From Aeromonas sp. FDAARGOS 1405 (lineage in GTDB: Bacteria > Pseudomonadota > Gammaproteobacteria > Enterobacterales > Aeromonadaceae), in the NCBI RefSeq assembly GCF_019048265.1, contig NZ_CP077311.1, positions 854,501-918,500 of the forward strand: DNA of 64,000 nucleotides. Direction: 5' to 3'. The first letter of the stretch is position 1, and each line of letters starts with the position of its first letter. This document shows, piece by piece, positions 9,090-17,555 of the stretch. The notes beneath the pieces were generated by a model. That model was not told where the DNA came from, ran no database searches, and was given only the letters and a program-made list of their open reading frames with translations. Made by a program: the position numbers and the translations under genes.

Positions 9090-10409
9090 ATGACCACGAC
9101 CACACAACAGCACGATCACTCCCGCCCCCTCAATCGACAGGATTACAAAACCCTGAGTCTGGCTGCCCTCGGCGGTGCGCTGGAGTTTTACGACTTCATC
9201 ATCTTCGTCTTCTTCGCCGTGGTCATCGGCGAGCTGTTCTTCCCGGCCGACATTCCCGAGTGGCTGCGCCAGTTCCAGACCTTCGGCATCTTCGCCGCCG
9301 GTTATCTGGCCCGCCCGCTTGGCGGCATCATCATGGCCCACTTTGGCGATCTCATCGGTCGCAAGCGGATGTTCACCCTCAGCATCATCATGATGGCGCT
9401 GCCGACCCTGTTGATCGGTCTGCTGCCCACCTATGCGGTGCTCGGCATCGGCGCCCCCATCGCACTGCTGGGACTGCGGATCCTGCAAGGCGCCGCCATC
9501 GGCGGTGAAGTGCCCGGCGCCTGGGTGTTCGTCGCCGAGCACGTACCCACCCGTCGGGTCGGAGTTGCCTGTGGCACGCTCACCGCAGGATTGACGGCCG
9601 GTATCCTGCTCGGCTCCCTCATTGCCACTGCGGTCAACAAGAGCCTGACGCCGGCCGAAGTGAGCGAGTGGGGCTGGCGGGTGCCCTTCCTGCTGGGCGG
9701 CATCTTCGGCATCGTTGCCATGTACCTGCGTCGCTGGTTGCACGAGACCCCGGTCTTCGCCGAGATGAAAGCCAACAAGACCCTGGCTGACGAGCTGCCC
9801 CTCAAGGCGGTGCTGCGCAACCACAAGAGCAGCGTCGTAGTCTCCATGCTGCTCACCTGGCTGCTCTCCGCCGGGATCGTGGTGGTGATCCTGATGACCC
9901 CCACCTATCTGCAGAAGGTTTATGGCATCAGCCCGGCGGACGCCCTGACCGCCAACTCGCTGGCGATCGTCGCCCTGACCCTCGGCTGTATCGTCTATGG
10001 TCGACTGATCGACCTGCTGGGCAGCGGTCTTACCTTCATGTTCGGCTCCCTGCTGCTGGCTGGCTCCAGCTACGCCTTCTATCACGGTCTGACGGCCGGT
10101 ACGAGCCAGCTGGTGCCGCTCTACATGCTGGCGGGCTTTGCGGTCGGGATTGTCGGTGCCGTGCCTTACGTGATGGTCAACGCCTTCCCGCCGGTGGTGC
10201 GCTTCTCCGGTCTGTCGTTCTCCTACAACGTGGCCTACGCCATCTTCGGTGGCCTCACCCCGATGGCGGTGACCCTCTGGATGAAGAGCGACATGCTTGC
10301 CCCCTCCCACTATGTGGTGAGTCTGTCGGTGCTGGGTTTTGCCATCGGCCTCTGGCTCTGGTTCCAGCAACGGGCCATCCGACAACAGCAAGCGCCGCAA
10401 GCGGCCTGA
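9090..10409 (+). CDS. MFS transporter, metabolite:H+ symporter family
   Basis: A 439-residue major facilitator with about 12 membrane segments. LGGALEFYDFIIFVFFAVVI near residues 25-45, then HFGDLIGRKRMF (the MFS motif between segments 2 and 3) and RILQGAAIGGEVPGAWVFVAEH are typical of the MHS group that includes ProP, KgtP and ShiA. The likely substrate is therefore a compatible solute or an organic acid taken up with protons, but it cannot be fixed from sequence. ATG at 9090 (MTTTTQQHDHSRP). An upstream in-frame ATG at 8883 would run through the divergent gene and is rejected. A strong terminator follows. Confidence 0.9.
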   Translation: MTTTTQQHDHSRPLNRQDYKTLSLAALGGALEFYDFIIFVFFAVVIGELFFPADIPEWLRQFQTFGIFAAGYLARPLGGIIMAHFGDLIGRKRMFTLSIIMMALPTLLIGLLPTYAVLGIGAPIALLGLRILQGAAIGGEVPGAWVFVAEHVPTRRVGVACGTLTAGLTAGILLGSLIATAVNKSLTPAEVSEWGWRVPFLLGGIFGIVAMYLRRWLHETPVFAEMKANKTLADELPLKAVLRNHKSSVVVSMLLTWLLSAGIVVVILMTPTYLQKVYGISPADALTANSLAIVALTLGCIVYGRLIDLLGSGLTFMFGSLLLAGSSYAFYHGLTAGTSQLVPLYMLAGFAVGIVGAVPYVMVNAFPPVVRFSGLSFSYNVAYAIFGGLTPMAVTLWMKSDMLAPSHYVVSLSVLGFAIGLWLWFQQRAIRQQQAPQAA

Positions 10410-10420
10410 CCCGAACAACA

Positions 10421-10448
10421 AGCCCCGGTAACTGCCGGGGCTTTTTTG
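10421..10448 (+). terminator. Intrinsic terminator of the MFS gene
   Basis: AGCCCCGG, loop TAACTG, CCGGGGCTTTTTT. The stem sequence is almost the same as in the two small-gene terminators at 11656 and 12043. Confidence 0.93.
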
Positions 10449-10553
10449 TACTGCTTATGTTCAGTTTCGCCAGCATAAGATAGCCTCCCTCTTGAGTCAG
10501 GTGACCACCTGGATCAAGGTATTCCCATTCATCCTTGCTACCCGAGGCTCAAC

Positions 10554-11276
10554 ATGTTCTTTCAGGTCGTATTTCTCGCCTTGCTGGCGCTGCTGCCCAT
10601 GGTCAATCCCCCCACCACAGCCACCCTGTTGCTGGGGCTGAGCAAGGGGATGTCGCGCGAACACGTGCGCCGTCAGGTCAATATGGCGGCCATCTATCTG
10701 TTCTGCACCCTCTGCATCACCTTCTTTATCGGATCTTCGATTCTGGATCTGTTCGGGATCTCCATCCCGGGTTTGCGCCTGGCCGGGGGGCTCATCATCG
10801 GCTTTATCGGCTTTCGCATGCTGTTCCCCGCCCCCAGCCAGCAGAGCGGGGTCGATATCAACCAGAGCATCGCCTTTGTACCACTCACCATGCCCAGCAT
10901 GTGCGGGCCGGGCACCATGGCGCTGGTAATAAGCGGGGCAGCCCAGATTGCCGAGCTGCCTGACGAGTACAACCGCCTCACTATCTATGGCGCCATGGTC
11001 ACTGCATTTGCCCTGATGAGCCTGATCAGCTGGGGAGTATTGAAGCTGGCGGATCCGGTCTGCAAGATCCTTGGCGCCACCGGCATCGATGCCATGACCC
11101 GCATCATGGGCTTCCTGCTGGTCTGCATGGGTATGCAGTTTTGCATCAACGGCATCAAGGAAGTGGCACAGGATCCGGTCTTCCACGGCGGCCAGGCCAT
11201 GCAAACCGCACCGGCGCTACCGCAGGCTTCCGGCACGTTTGATCAGTTGCCGCAAAAGCCCGCCAGCTCTGATTGA
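10554..11276 (+). CDS. MarC family (UPF0056) integral membrane protein
   Basis: A 240-residue inner-membrane protein with about six membrane segments. LLPMVNPPTTATLLLGL at residues 13-29 and VPLTMPSMCGPGTMALVI near residues 105-122 are the two half-repeat signatures of the MarC/YhgN family. The N-terminal half resembles other MarC proteins closely, while the last 30 residues are a polar tail. The biochemical function of the family is not established; early claims of drug resistance were not upheld. ATG at 10554 with GAGG seven bases upstream. No operon partner is evident. Confidence 0.9.
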   Translation: MFFQVVFLALLALLPMVNPPTTATLLLGLSKGMSREHVRRQVNMAAIYLFCTLCITFFIGSSILDLFGISIPGLRLAGGLIIGFIGFRMLFPAPSQQSGVDINQSIAFVPLTMPSMCGPGTMALVISGAAQIAELPDEYNRLTIYGAMVTAFALMSLISWGVLKLADPVCKILGATGIDAMTRIMGFLLVCMGMQFCINGIKEVAQDPVFHGGQAMQTAPALPQASGTFDQLPQKPASSD

Positions 11277-11352
11277 AAACGGTATCAAAAAGTCCCTGAC
11301 GATCTGCACTGATCTTGTTCCTGATCATGTTACTGACACAAAAATGGGTTAG

Positions 11353-11380
11353 TTTGTTTTTTATACAGACTTTATTCAGA
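11353..11380 (+). promoter_or_regulatory. Upstream element of small gene 1, repeated before small gene 2
   Basis: The stretch around TTTTTTATACAGACTTTATTCAG reappears at 11744-11770 as TTTTTTGTACAGCACTCATTCAG, in each case about 55-75 bases before the start codon. TATACA or a nearby hexamer could be a -10 box. Conservation within otherwise diverged leader DNA suggests a promoter or operator copied with the gene. Confidence 0.5.
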
Positions 11381-11435
11381 CGGACGCTGATAGGTTTGTT
11401 GATGAATACCCACTCAACTTCAGGAGAGTATGCAG

Positions 11436-11639
11436 ATGGACAAGATGCTGACCGAAATAGGGAGCCATAGCCTGTTTCACGAGTACCTGAACGTGGTTGG
11501 GATTGCGAGCCCATCCCTCGCCAAGATTGAGCAACACTGGGAATATAAAAAGCGGGAGCAGCTGGTCGCCAAAATCCAGATCGATAAGCAGGGCAATGCC
11601 CGTTACTTCATCGATGCTCGCGCCATATCCATCAACTGA
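11436..11639 (+). CDS. Small hypothetical protein, 67 aa, tandem paralogue 1
   Basis: Not recognised. A 67-residue soluble protein, MDKMLTEIGSHSLFHEYL..., with a helical charged middle (WEYKKREQLVAKIQ) and a conserved C-terminus ARYFIDARAISIN. It is paralogous to the next gene: 53 of 67 residues agree by my count, with the first 20 and last 20 positions nearly invariant. ATG at 11436 is chosen over ATG at 11430 because AGGAG is 9 bases upstream of the former and only 3 from the latter, and because it matches the start of the paralogue. It has its own terminator. Confidence 0.8.
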   Translation: MDKMLTEIGSHSLFHEYLNVVGIASPSLAKIEQHWEYKKREQLVAKIQIDKQGNARYFIDARAISIN

Positions 11640-11655
11640 TACCGAATAACCAGCC

Positions 11656-11684
11656 AGCCCCGGTCCACTGACCGGGGCTTTTTG
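11656..11684 (+). terminator. Terminator of small gene 1
   Basis: AGCCCCGGT, loop CCACTG, ACCGGGGCT followed by four T; nearly identical to the terminator of the paralogue. Confidence 0.92.
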
Positions 11685-11743
11685 TAATCTGAGCTCCCAT
11701 ACTCCCCGACCCGCTGCATCGCTGTTGTTGCACGAAAAGTCTG

Positions 11744-11770
11744 TCTGTTTTTTGTACAGCACTCATTCAG
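11744..11770 (+). promoter_or_regulatory. Upstream element of small gene 2
   Basis: Second copy of the T-rich element ending in TACAG and ATTCAG described before small gene 1, here between the first terminator and the second gene. It suggests each paralogue has its own promoter. Confidence 0.5.
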
Positions 11771-11822
11771 CTCGACATGGCTATCTTGTATCTGCCCCCC
11801 CTTGTTCCAGAAGAGTGCCCAT

Positions 11823-12026
11823 ATGACCAAGATGCTGACCGAAATCGGCAGTCATAGCCTGTTTCACGAATACCTGAATGTGCTCGGCATAGCCAATCCA
11901 GCCCTTGCCAACATAGAACAACTGTGGGAACACCGGCAGCAAGAGAGGCTGCTCGCCAAAATCCAGATCGACAAACAGGGCAAGGCCCGTTACTTCATCG
12001 ACGCCCGCGCCATCTCGGTCAATTAA
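11823..12026 (+). CDS. Small hypothetical protein, 67 aa, tandem paralogue 2
   Basis: Not recognised. Same length as paralogue 1 and sharing MLTEIGSHSLFHEYLNV at the N-terminus and KIQIDKQG plus ARYFIDARAIS at the C-terminus. Differences cluster in the central helix (WEHRQQERLLAK). ATG at 11823 with AGAAGAG upstream at normal spacing; it aligns exactly with the chosen start of the first copy. The ATG-to-ATG distance is 387 bases. A near-identical terminator follows. No signal peptide, membrane segment or known motif is visible. Retention of both reading frames after the copies diverged argues that both are functional. Confidence 0.8.
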   Translation: MTKMLTEIGSHSLFHEYLNVLGIANPALANIEQLWEHRQQERLLAKIQIDKQGKARYFIDARAISVN

Positions 12027-12042
12027 CACCGATGATTCTGCA

Positions 12043-12071
12043 AGCCCCGGCCTACTGACCGGGGCTTTTTG
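12043..12071 (+). terminator. Terminator of small gene 2
   Basis: AGCCCCGG, loop of about 8 bases, CCGGGGCTTTTTG; it matches the terminator of small gene 1 except in the loop. Confidence 0.92.
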
Positions 12072-12186
12072 TTGCATGCCCATCAAGCAGGCTAGCCAAT
12101 CCCCCTGTCATCTTCGCTCTTGTACCTGTACGCCTCTTTAGGAATTTTAATTACAAAAAAACAAAAATTAATGGAATAATTAATTA

Positions 12187-12202
12187 TGCGATAGCGATCT
12201 CA
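12187..12202 (+). promoter_or_regulatory. Candidate CRP site upstream of murQ
   Basis: TGCGA-TAGCGA-TCTCA matches the CRP consensus TGTGA-N6-TCACA at 8 of 10 core positions and lies about 90 bases before the murQ start in an AT-rich stretch. E. coli murQP is known to need cAMP-CRP, which supports the call. A MurR operator is expected nearby (12130-12190 is rich in AATTAATT-type repeats) but I cannot define it. Confidence 0.45.
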
Positions 12203-12290
12203 TAATAAAAATCAAAAATCGAGCATGATAGCCAGCATCAAGAAAGATGATGTACGCCGGGGATGGCGACGACCTGAAGTAGAGGAAGCG

Positions 12291-13187
12291 ATGACCATTG
12301 ACCTATCAAGCATGATTACTGAAACCCGCAATCCAGCCAGCATCGAGATCGATCAGCTCCCGACGCTGGATATGCTGCGGATCATCAATCAAGAAGATCA
12401 ACACGTAGCAGTGGCTGTAGGCCAACTGCTGCCCGAGATCGCCAAGGCGGTCGATGCTATTGCTGCGGCATTTGGCAAAGGCGGCCGCTTGATCTACATC
12501 GGGGCAGGCACCTCCGGGCGCCTCGGCATTCTGGACGCCAGCGAATGCCCACCCACCTACGGTGTCTCTGCCGAACGGGTCATCGGCCTGATTGCCGGGG
12601 GCCACAAGGCCATACTGCAGGCGGTGGAGAATGCCGAAGACGATGCAGAACTCGGTGCCAACGATCTTAAAAACATCCACTTCAGTGCCCACGACGTGCT
12701 GGTGGGTATCGCAGCCAGCGGGCGAACCCCCTATGTGCTGGGCGCCATGCAGTATGCCAGGAGCCTGGGTGCCACAGTGTGCAGCATCAGCTGCAACCCG
12801 GGCAGCCCGCTCGCCAAAGCGGCCGACATAAGCATGGTCGCCGTGGTCGGACCCGAGATAGTGACCGGCTCCTCCCGCATGAAAGCGGGCACAGCCCAGA
12901 AGCTGATCCTCAATATGCTCTCGACCGGTGCCATGATCCGCACCGGCAAGGTCTACGGCAATCTGATGGTGGATGTGGAGGCGACCAACGCCAAACTGGT
13001 GGAACGCCAGAAGCGCATCGTCATGGAAGCAACCGAATGTGACCGTGGCACGGCCGAGCAGGCTCTTGCCGCCGCAGATAGCCACTGCAAGACCGCCATC
13101 GTAATGATCCTGGCCAATATCTCCGCCAGCGAAGCACGAGAGCGGCTGAAAAGCAGCGGCGGCTTTATCAGCAAATGCACAGATTAA
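12291..13187 (+). CDS. murQ: N-acetylmuramic acid 6-phosphate etherase MurQ
   Basis: Cleaves the lactyl ether of MurNAc-6-phosphate to give GlcNAc-6-phosphate and D-lactate, the committed step in recycling or using cell-wall MurNAc. The 298-residue product has exactly the E. coli length. It is a single SIS-domain protein: [20 protein letters not shown] (residues about 66-85) and [10 protein letters not shown] (near 152) form the sugar-phosphate site, and the conserved Glu of ASECPPTYG is in place. The ATG at 12291 has AGAGGAA directly upstream; an earlier ATG at 12225 is rejected because it adds 22 residues. It is followed by murP after about 95 bases. Confidence 0.96.
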   Translation: MTIDLSSMITETRNPASIEIDQLPTLDMLRIINQEDQHVAVAVGQLLPEIAKAVDAIAAAFGKGGRLIYIGAGTSGRLGILDASECPPTYGVSAERVIGLIAGGHKAILQAVENAEDDAELGANDLKNIHFSAHDVLVGIAASGRTPYVLGAMQYARSLGATVCSISCNPGSPLAKAADISMVAVVGPEIVTGSSRMKAGTAQKLILNMLSTGAMIRTGKVYGNLMVDVEATNAKLVERQKRIVMEATECDRGTAEQALAAADSHCKTAIVMILANISASEARERLKSSGGFISKCTD

Positions 13188-13283
13188 TCGGCCGACCGCA
13201 CATTGGCCGCGCCAGCAATGGCGACAGGATAACAACATAAGCGGGGGCATCCGCCCCCTCACATCAGACTGACCGGGTTCTTT

Positions 13284-14738
13284 ATGGCAAAAATAACTGA
13301 TTCCATGATTGGCCAGATCATCCAGGCCATCGGCGGCCGGGATAACATCACCAACTGTGGCCACTGCATGACCCGCTTGCGGCTGAGCCTGGCGGACAGC
13401 CTGCATGCCGATCGCGATACTATCAAACGGATCGCCGGGGTGATGGGGGTGATTGAAAGCGACAACCAGTTCCAGATCGTGCTTGGTCCGGGCAAAGCCC
13501 AGACCGCCTGCGAAATGATGAACGGTATGCTGAGTACGGACGCTGGCATCCTCACCGCCCCCCGCCCGCAACCTGCGGATCTTGGCAACATCGCCGCCGC
13601 CAACAAGCAGGCGCTGAAGCAGAAGCAGAGCAGTGCGGCGCACCGCTTCCTGGCCAAGTTTGCCACCATTTTCACTCCGCTGATCCCCGGTTTTATCGCT
13701 GCGGGTCTGCTGCTCGGCTGTGCCACCCTGATCGAACAGACCCTGTTGCTGGAAGGACAGCAGACAGGGGGCATGCTGGCCGAATTCGTCGGCTACATGA
13801 AGCTCTTCAGCAAGGGACTGTTCAGCTTCCTCAGCATCCTGATCGGCTACAACGCCCAGAAGGCGTTTGGTGGCTCCGGCGTCAACGGTGCCATCATCGC
13901 CTCTCTGTTTGTCATGGGTTATGACCCTCAGGCCAGCAGCGGCATCTACTCCGGTATCACCGACTTCTTCGGCCATCAGATCGATCCCCGCGGCAACATC
14001 ATCGGCGTGCTGATCGCCTGCATCATAGGCGCCTCGGTTGAGCGCCAGGTTCGCCGCTACATGCCGGACAGTCTGGATATGATCCTCACTTCCTGCATCA
14101 CCCTGCTGATCATGGGAGCCGTCACCTTTATCCTGATCATGCCCCTCGGCGTGCAGCTCTATAACGGCATGTCCTGGCTCTTCATCAACCTCAATGGCAA
14201 CCCGTTCGGTACCGCTATTCTGGCTGGCCTGTTCCTCATCTCGGTGATGTTTGGCATCCACCAAGGGTTCGTTCCCGTCTACTTTGCGCTGATGGATGCC
14301 CAGGGCTTCAACTCCCTGTTTCCTATCCTGGCGCTGGCCGGTGCCGGACAGGTAGGGGCTGCGCTGGCGCTCTACAGTCGGGCAGGCAAGGATTCCCTAC
14401 TGCGCACTCAGGTGAAGGGCACCATCATTCCGGGCATTCTGGGGGTCGGTGAGCCGCTCATCTACGGCGTCACCCTGCCGCGGGTCAAACCCTTTATCAC
14501 GGCCTGCTGCGGTGGTTCGCTGGGGGGCTTCGTGGTTGGCCTGATCTCCTGGCTGGGTCTGCCGGTCGGCCTCAACACCGTCTTTGGCCCCTCCGGTATC
14601 GTCGCCCTGCCGCTGATGACCTCCGCCCAGGGGATCTTCCCCGGCATGATGGTCTATGCGGTCGGCCTCGCCGTCGCCTACCTCGGCGGCTATCTCTTCA
14701 CCCTGATGTTCGGCTGCAAGAACGTCGATCTGAGTTAA
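13284..14738 (+). CDS. murP: MurNAc-specific PTS enzyme IIBC, MurP
   Basis: Imports and phosphorylates N-acetylmuramic acid at the inner membrane, delivering MurNAc-6-phosphate to MurQ. It has 484 residues. The EIIB domain is at the N-terminus with the phosphocysteine motif [11 protein letters not shown] (Cys28 is the expected site), then a linker at about residues 90-115, then a glucose-superfamily EIIC domain of about ten membrane segments with [14 protein letters not shown] near residue 390. No EIIA domain is present, so a EIIA-Glc type partner elsewhere is needed, as for E. coli MurP. A GC-rich hairpin between murQ and murP (about 13235-13260) may set their relative expression. Confidence 0.95.
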   Translation: MAKITDSMIGQIIQAIGGRDNITNCGHCMTRLRLSLADSLHADRDTIKRIAGVMGVIESDNQFQIVLGPGKAQTACEMMNGMLSTDAGILTAPRPQPADLGNIAAANKQALKQKQSSAAHRFLAKFATIFTPLIPGFIAAGLLLGCATLIEQTLLLEGQQTGGMLAEFVGYMKLFSKGLFSFLSILIGYNAQKAFGGSGVNGAIIASLFVMGYDPQASSGIYSGITDFFGHQIDPRGNIIGVLIACIIGASVERQVRRYMPDSLDMILTSCITLLIMGAVTFILIMPLGVQLYNGMSWLFINLNGNPFGTAILAGLFLISVMFGIHQGFVPVYFALMDAQGFNSLFPILALAGAGQVGAALALYSRAGKDSLLRTQVKGTIIPGILGVGEPLIYGVTLPRVKPFITACCGGSLGGFVVGLISWLGLPVGLNTVFGPSGIVALPLMTSAQGIFPGMMVYAVGLAVAYLGGYLFTLMFGCKNVDLS

Positions 14739-14840
14739 TCCCTCCTCCGGATTTCTAGCCAAGGTCTGGCCCCGAGCAATCGGGGTCATGGCCGAACTCA
14801 TCCCGGCTCTGGCACAGAGCCCGTACAGGAACGATAAAAA

Positions 14841-15914
14841 ATGAAAAAATCCATGCTTGCTCTGGTTCTTCCCGCACTGCTCGGCACAGGTTCCGCTCAT
14901 GCGGCCGTCATCTATCAGGCTGACGATGGCTCCAACGTCGACCTCTACGGCCGTCTTGGCTTCAATATTTCCGACAAGAAGAGCGGCAATGATCAGGGTG
15001 ACTTCGATGGCCGTATCGGCTTTACCGCCCGTCAGACCGTCAATGACGATGTCGCAGTAATCGGCATGGCGCAATATCAGGTCAATGCAGCCGAATACGC
15101 CAACAACGTGCAGAAGAACAGCAGCGATCTCACCGCCCGTTACGTCTGGGCAGGGATTGATGGTGGTCAGTGGGGCAAGGTGACCGGCGGGCGCGTCTCT
15201 TCCGGCCTCATCATGTTCACCGATATCGGCGATGTGTTTGCCGCCTCCGACGTCTCCATGGCCCGTCAGGCCAACAAGGTGGACTCCACCGCCGTGCAGG
15301 TGTTCCGTCAGGATGGCACCCTGCAGTACCAGAACACCCTCGGCAATCTGGATCTCTCGCTCGCCTACATCCTCGGCAACAGCACTTCGGATCTCGATTA
15401 CGGCTACAACGGTGCCCTGCGCTACACCTTCGATCTGGGCAGTGCCGGCAAACTGGCTCCGGTCGTGGCGTATCAGCAGACCAAAGCCGCCCAGAGCAGT
15501 GGCAGCAAGGTCGATCCCAATGCCGATGAGTATCGCTTCGCCGGGATTGGTACCCGCTACTATCTCGGCCCTCTGATGTTGGGTGCCCTCTATAGCAAGG
15601 ATCAGGTGACCTATCGCGACGGCCGTGCCGACAGTGAAGACAAGGTGTGGGAACTGACCGCTGTGTATGACATCAACCAGAAGTGGGGGGCCCGCGCAGG
15701 CTATCGTCACCTCGTCAACGAGGGTGGCGACCAGATGGCACTGCGCGATACTACGCTGGAGCTGCAATACAAGCTCACCCCGCGATCTTCCCTCTACAGC
15801 GCCTATGTGATCCGCAATGGTGAAGATGGTCTGGCTGGTAGCACCATCACCAGCTTTGGTGGCAGCAGCAACAGCGAGAGCTTCTACCACCTCGGCCTGC
15901 GCTACGAATTCTGA
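14841..15914 (+). CDS. General porin of the OmpC/OmpF (Gram-negative porin) type
   Basis: An outer-membrane trimeric porin of 357 residues. It starts with a signal peptide (MKKSMLALVLPALLGTGSAHA), then mature AVIYQADDGSNVDLYGRLGF, the usual porin opening. Alternating beta-strands run through the chain, and it ends in LGLRYEF with the terminal Phe required for BAM recognition. It lies about 100 bases behind murP on the same strand with only a weak hairpin between, so it probably belongs to the murQP unit and may admit MurNAc or muropeptide sugars. That specificity is inference from position. AGGA lies ten bases before the ATG. Confidence 0.92.
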   Translation: MKKSMLALVLPALLGTGSAHAAVIYQADDGSNVDLYGRLGFNISDKKSGNDQGDFDGRIGFTARQTVNDDVAVIGMAQYQVNAAEYANNVQKNSSDLTARYVWAGIDGGQWGKVTGGRVSSGLIMFTDIGDVFAASDVSMARQANKVDSTAVQVFRQDGTLQYQNTLGNLDLSLAYILGNSTSDLDYGYNGALRYTFDLGSAGKLAPVVAYQQTKAAQSSGSKVDPNADEYRFAGIGTRYYLGPLMLGALYSKDQVTYRDGRADSEDKVWELTAVYDINQKWGARAGYRHLVNEGGDQMALRDTTLELQYKLTPRSSLYSAYVIRNGEDGLAGSTITSFGGSSNSESFYHLGLRYEF

Positions 15915-15958
15915 TCTGGTTGCCGGCCTGCGGGCCGGCTCCTTTATGGAGTCTTATG

Positions 15959-16591
15959 ATGGCACGATCCTCCCTGCTCTCTCCCCTACTATTATCCCTC
16001 CTGTTTGCCCTGCTGCTCAGCGTGCCGGCACAGGCGGCCCGGCTGGAGCTGGCCGATACCCTCACCCTGCTCGCCTCGCCACAGGGCAAACCCTCGGCCT
16101 TCACCCGGACCATTGAGCTCCCGGCGGGAGAGTCCCGACTGCTGGTGCGCTTTGACAGCCCAAGTGACCCTCGATCCACCAACGAGAGCCCGGGACGCGT
16201 GACCTCAGCTCCTCTGCTGGTCACCCTTACAGCACCAGCACAAGGGACGCTGCAACTGACCACCCCGGTGCTGACCAGCCCCTCGGCTATCCGCCAGTTT
16301 GCCGCCAGCCCGACCCTGCTGCTGAGTGACGACAAGGCCATATCACAGCCGCTGACACTACAAGCCCTGCCACGCAGCCAGGATGGTCTGGGCACCGATT
16401 ACCAGGCCCTGCTGGCGAGCCATACACCAACAGCAAGTCCGCCCCCCATTTTCGCAACACAAGCCGCAACTACCATTCATACCGCTTCGGCACTTACGCC
16501 GGAGCAGGCGGATGCCACCCTGCGGGAACTCTATCTGGCGGCCGATGCCAAGCGGCGTAAAGCCTTTATCCGCTGGGCCCTTGACCTCTAG
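15959..16591 (+). CDS. YccT/DUF2057 family exported protein
   Basis: A 210-residue secreted protein. A signal peptide occupies about the first 26 residues (hydrophobic run LLSPLLLSLLFALLLSVPAQA). The mature part begins ARLELADTLTLLASPQGK, as in E. coli YccT, and the chain ends in the family's ADAKRRKAFIRWALDL helix. The function of the family is unknown. It follows the porin by 44 bases, which hold a strong GCCGGCC / GGCCGGC hairpin. Two adjacent ATGs at 15956 and 15959 follow GGAG; the second has the better spacing. As the last gene of the murQ-led unit it may act in the periplasm with the porin. Confidence 0.78.
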   Translation: MARSSLLSPLLLSLLFALLLSVPAQAARLELADTLTLLASPQGKPSAFTRTIELPAGESRLLVRFDSPSDPRSTNESPGRVTSAPLLVTLTAPAQGTLQLTTPVLTSPSAIRQFAASPTLLLSDDKAISQPLTLQALPRSQDGLGTDYQALLASHTPTASPPPIFATQAATTIHTASALTPEQADATLRELYLAADAKRRKAFIRWALDL

Positions 16592-16599
16592 CAGACAAC

Positions 16600-16629
16600 A
16601 AAAAACCACCTGTTCAGGTGGTTTTTTGT
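16600..16629. terminator. Bidirectional terminator between the mur operon and murR
   Basis: AAAAACCACCTG, loop TT, CAGGTGGTTTTTTG; T tracts occur in both orientations. Confidence 0.92.
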
Positions 16630-16659
16630 TGTACGGATGATGCAGAGGCAGAGCCGACC

Positions 16660-17523
16660 TCACTCCTTGTTGAGTCGGTCGATGGCATCCCGGGTACCGT
16701 CAATCAGTGCCCAGGCTCGCTCGTCTCTGCGCTGCACCAGGCCGAGGAACAGGATGTCGGTAATGGTGTTCTGGGCGGTACGTGAGGAGATGGAAGAGAT
16801 ACGCAACTCGTTCTCCTCCGCCACCGTATCCAGCACCATGTCGGCCATCTGGCGCAACTGGGTTTGCCGGAACGAAGTCACGGCAATCAGGGTGGCACCA
16901 TTGCGCTTGGCCAGCTCGGCCGCCGCCAGCACATCACGGCTGGCGCCAGAATAGGAGATGACCAGTTGCACATCACCCGGCCCCAGGGTCTGGGCGATGG
17001 AGATCTGCACATGGCTATCCTGGGCAAACAGGGTAGTTACGCCGATCTTGAGCAACTTGTACCAGAGATCCTTGGCAGTCAGTGCCGAACCGCCAATCCC
17101 CACCAGCTGCACCCGCCCGGCGCCATCTATGGTATCGAGTACCTGCTTCAGCAGAGCACTGTCGAGGGCCTGAGTGGTCTCGACGATGGAGTTGATCTTC
17201 TCCTGCGCCAGCTTCTTGGCCATGGTCTCCAGATCATCGTCCCGCCCGATGCCATTGTAGAGATCACCGACATTGTCGGTCTTGATGGCATGCTTGCGCC
17301 CCAGATCCTCGCTAACCGCCAGCTTGAAGGCGGTGAAGCCCTTGAACCCGATCTTCTGGGTGAACTTCACTATGCTCGACTGGCTCACCTCCGCCTGCTG
17401 GGCCAGCTCCTGGGAGGAGAAGCGAGTCACCTGCTCCGGGCAGGAGAGGATGTAATCGGCAATCTTGAGCTCGCTAGGAGAGAGCTGGCTCCGGATATTG
17501 GATATTTTCGACAGGGTAAGCAT
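16660..17523 (-). CDS. murR: RpiR-family regulator, probable MurR
   Basis: A 287-residue transcription factor with an N-terminal helix-turn-helix (residues about 1-75; LAQQAEVSQSSIVKFTQKIG is the recognition part) and a C-terminal SIS sugar-phosphate domain (VQLVGIGGSALTAKDL from about residue 138). This is the architecture of MurR, the repressor of murQP that senses MurNAc-6-phosphate. It converges on the murQP-porin-yccT unit, which supports that identity; another sugar phosphate ligand is possible. It starts 32 bases after the tldD stop on the same strand and may be co-transcribed with it. AGAGAG precedes the ATG. Confidence 0.82.
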   Translation of the reverse strand: MLTLSKISNIRSQLSPSELKIADYILSCPEQVTRFSSQELAQQAEVSQSSIVKFTQKIGFKGFTAFKLAVSEDLGRKHAIKTDNVGDLYNGIGRDDDLETMAKKLAQEKINSIVETTQALDSALLKQVLDTIDGAGRVQLVGIGGSALTAKDLWYKLLKIGVTTLFAQDSHVQISIAQTLGPGDVQLVISYSGASRDVLAAAELAKRNGATLIAVTSFRQTQLRQMADMVLDTVAEENELRISSISSRTAQNTITDILFLGLVQRRDERAWALIDGTRDAIDRLNKE

Positions 17524-17555
17524 GATTTCTCTCTGTTCTTGTGCTGCGTCGAGGC

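Noticed and set aside
12306..14264. 652-codon minus-strand open frame opposite murQ and murP
   Set aside because: Covers both genes and their gap; an antisense shadow with no recognisable domain.
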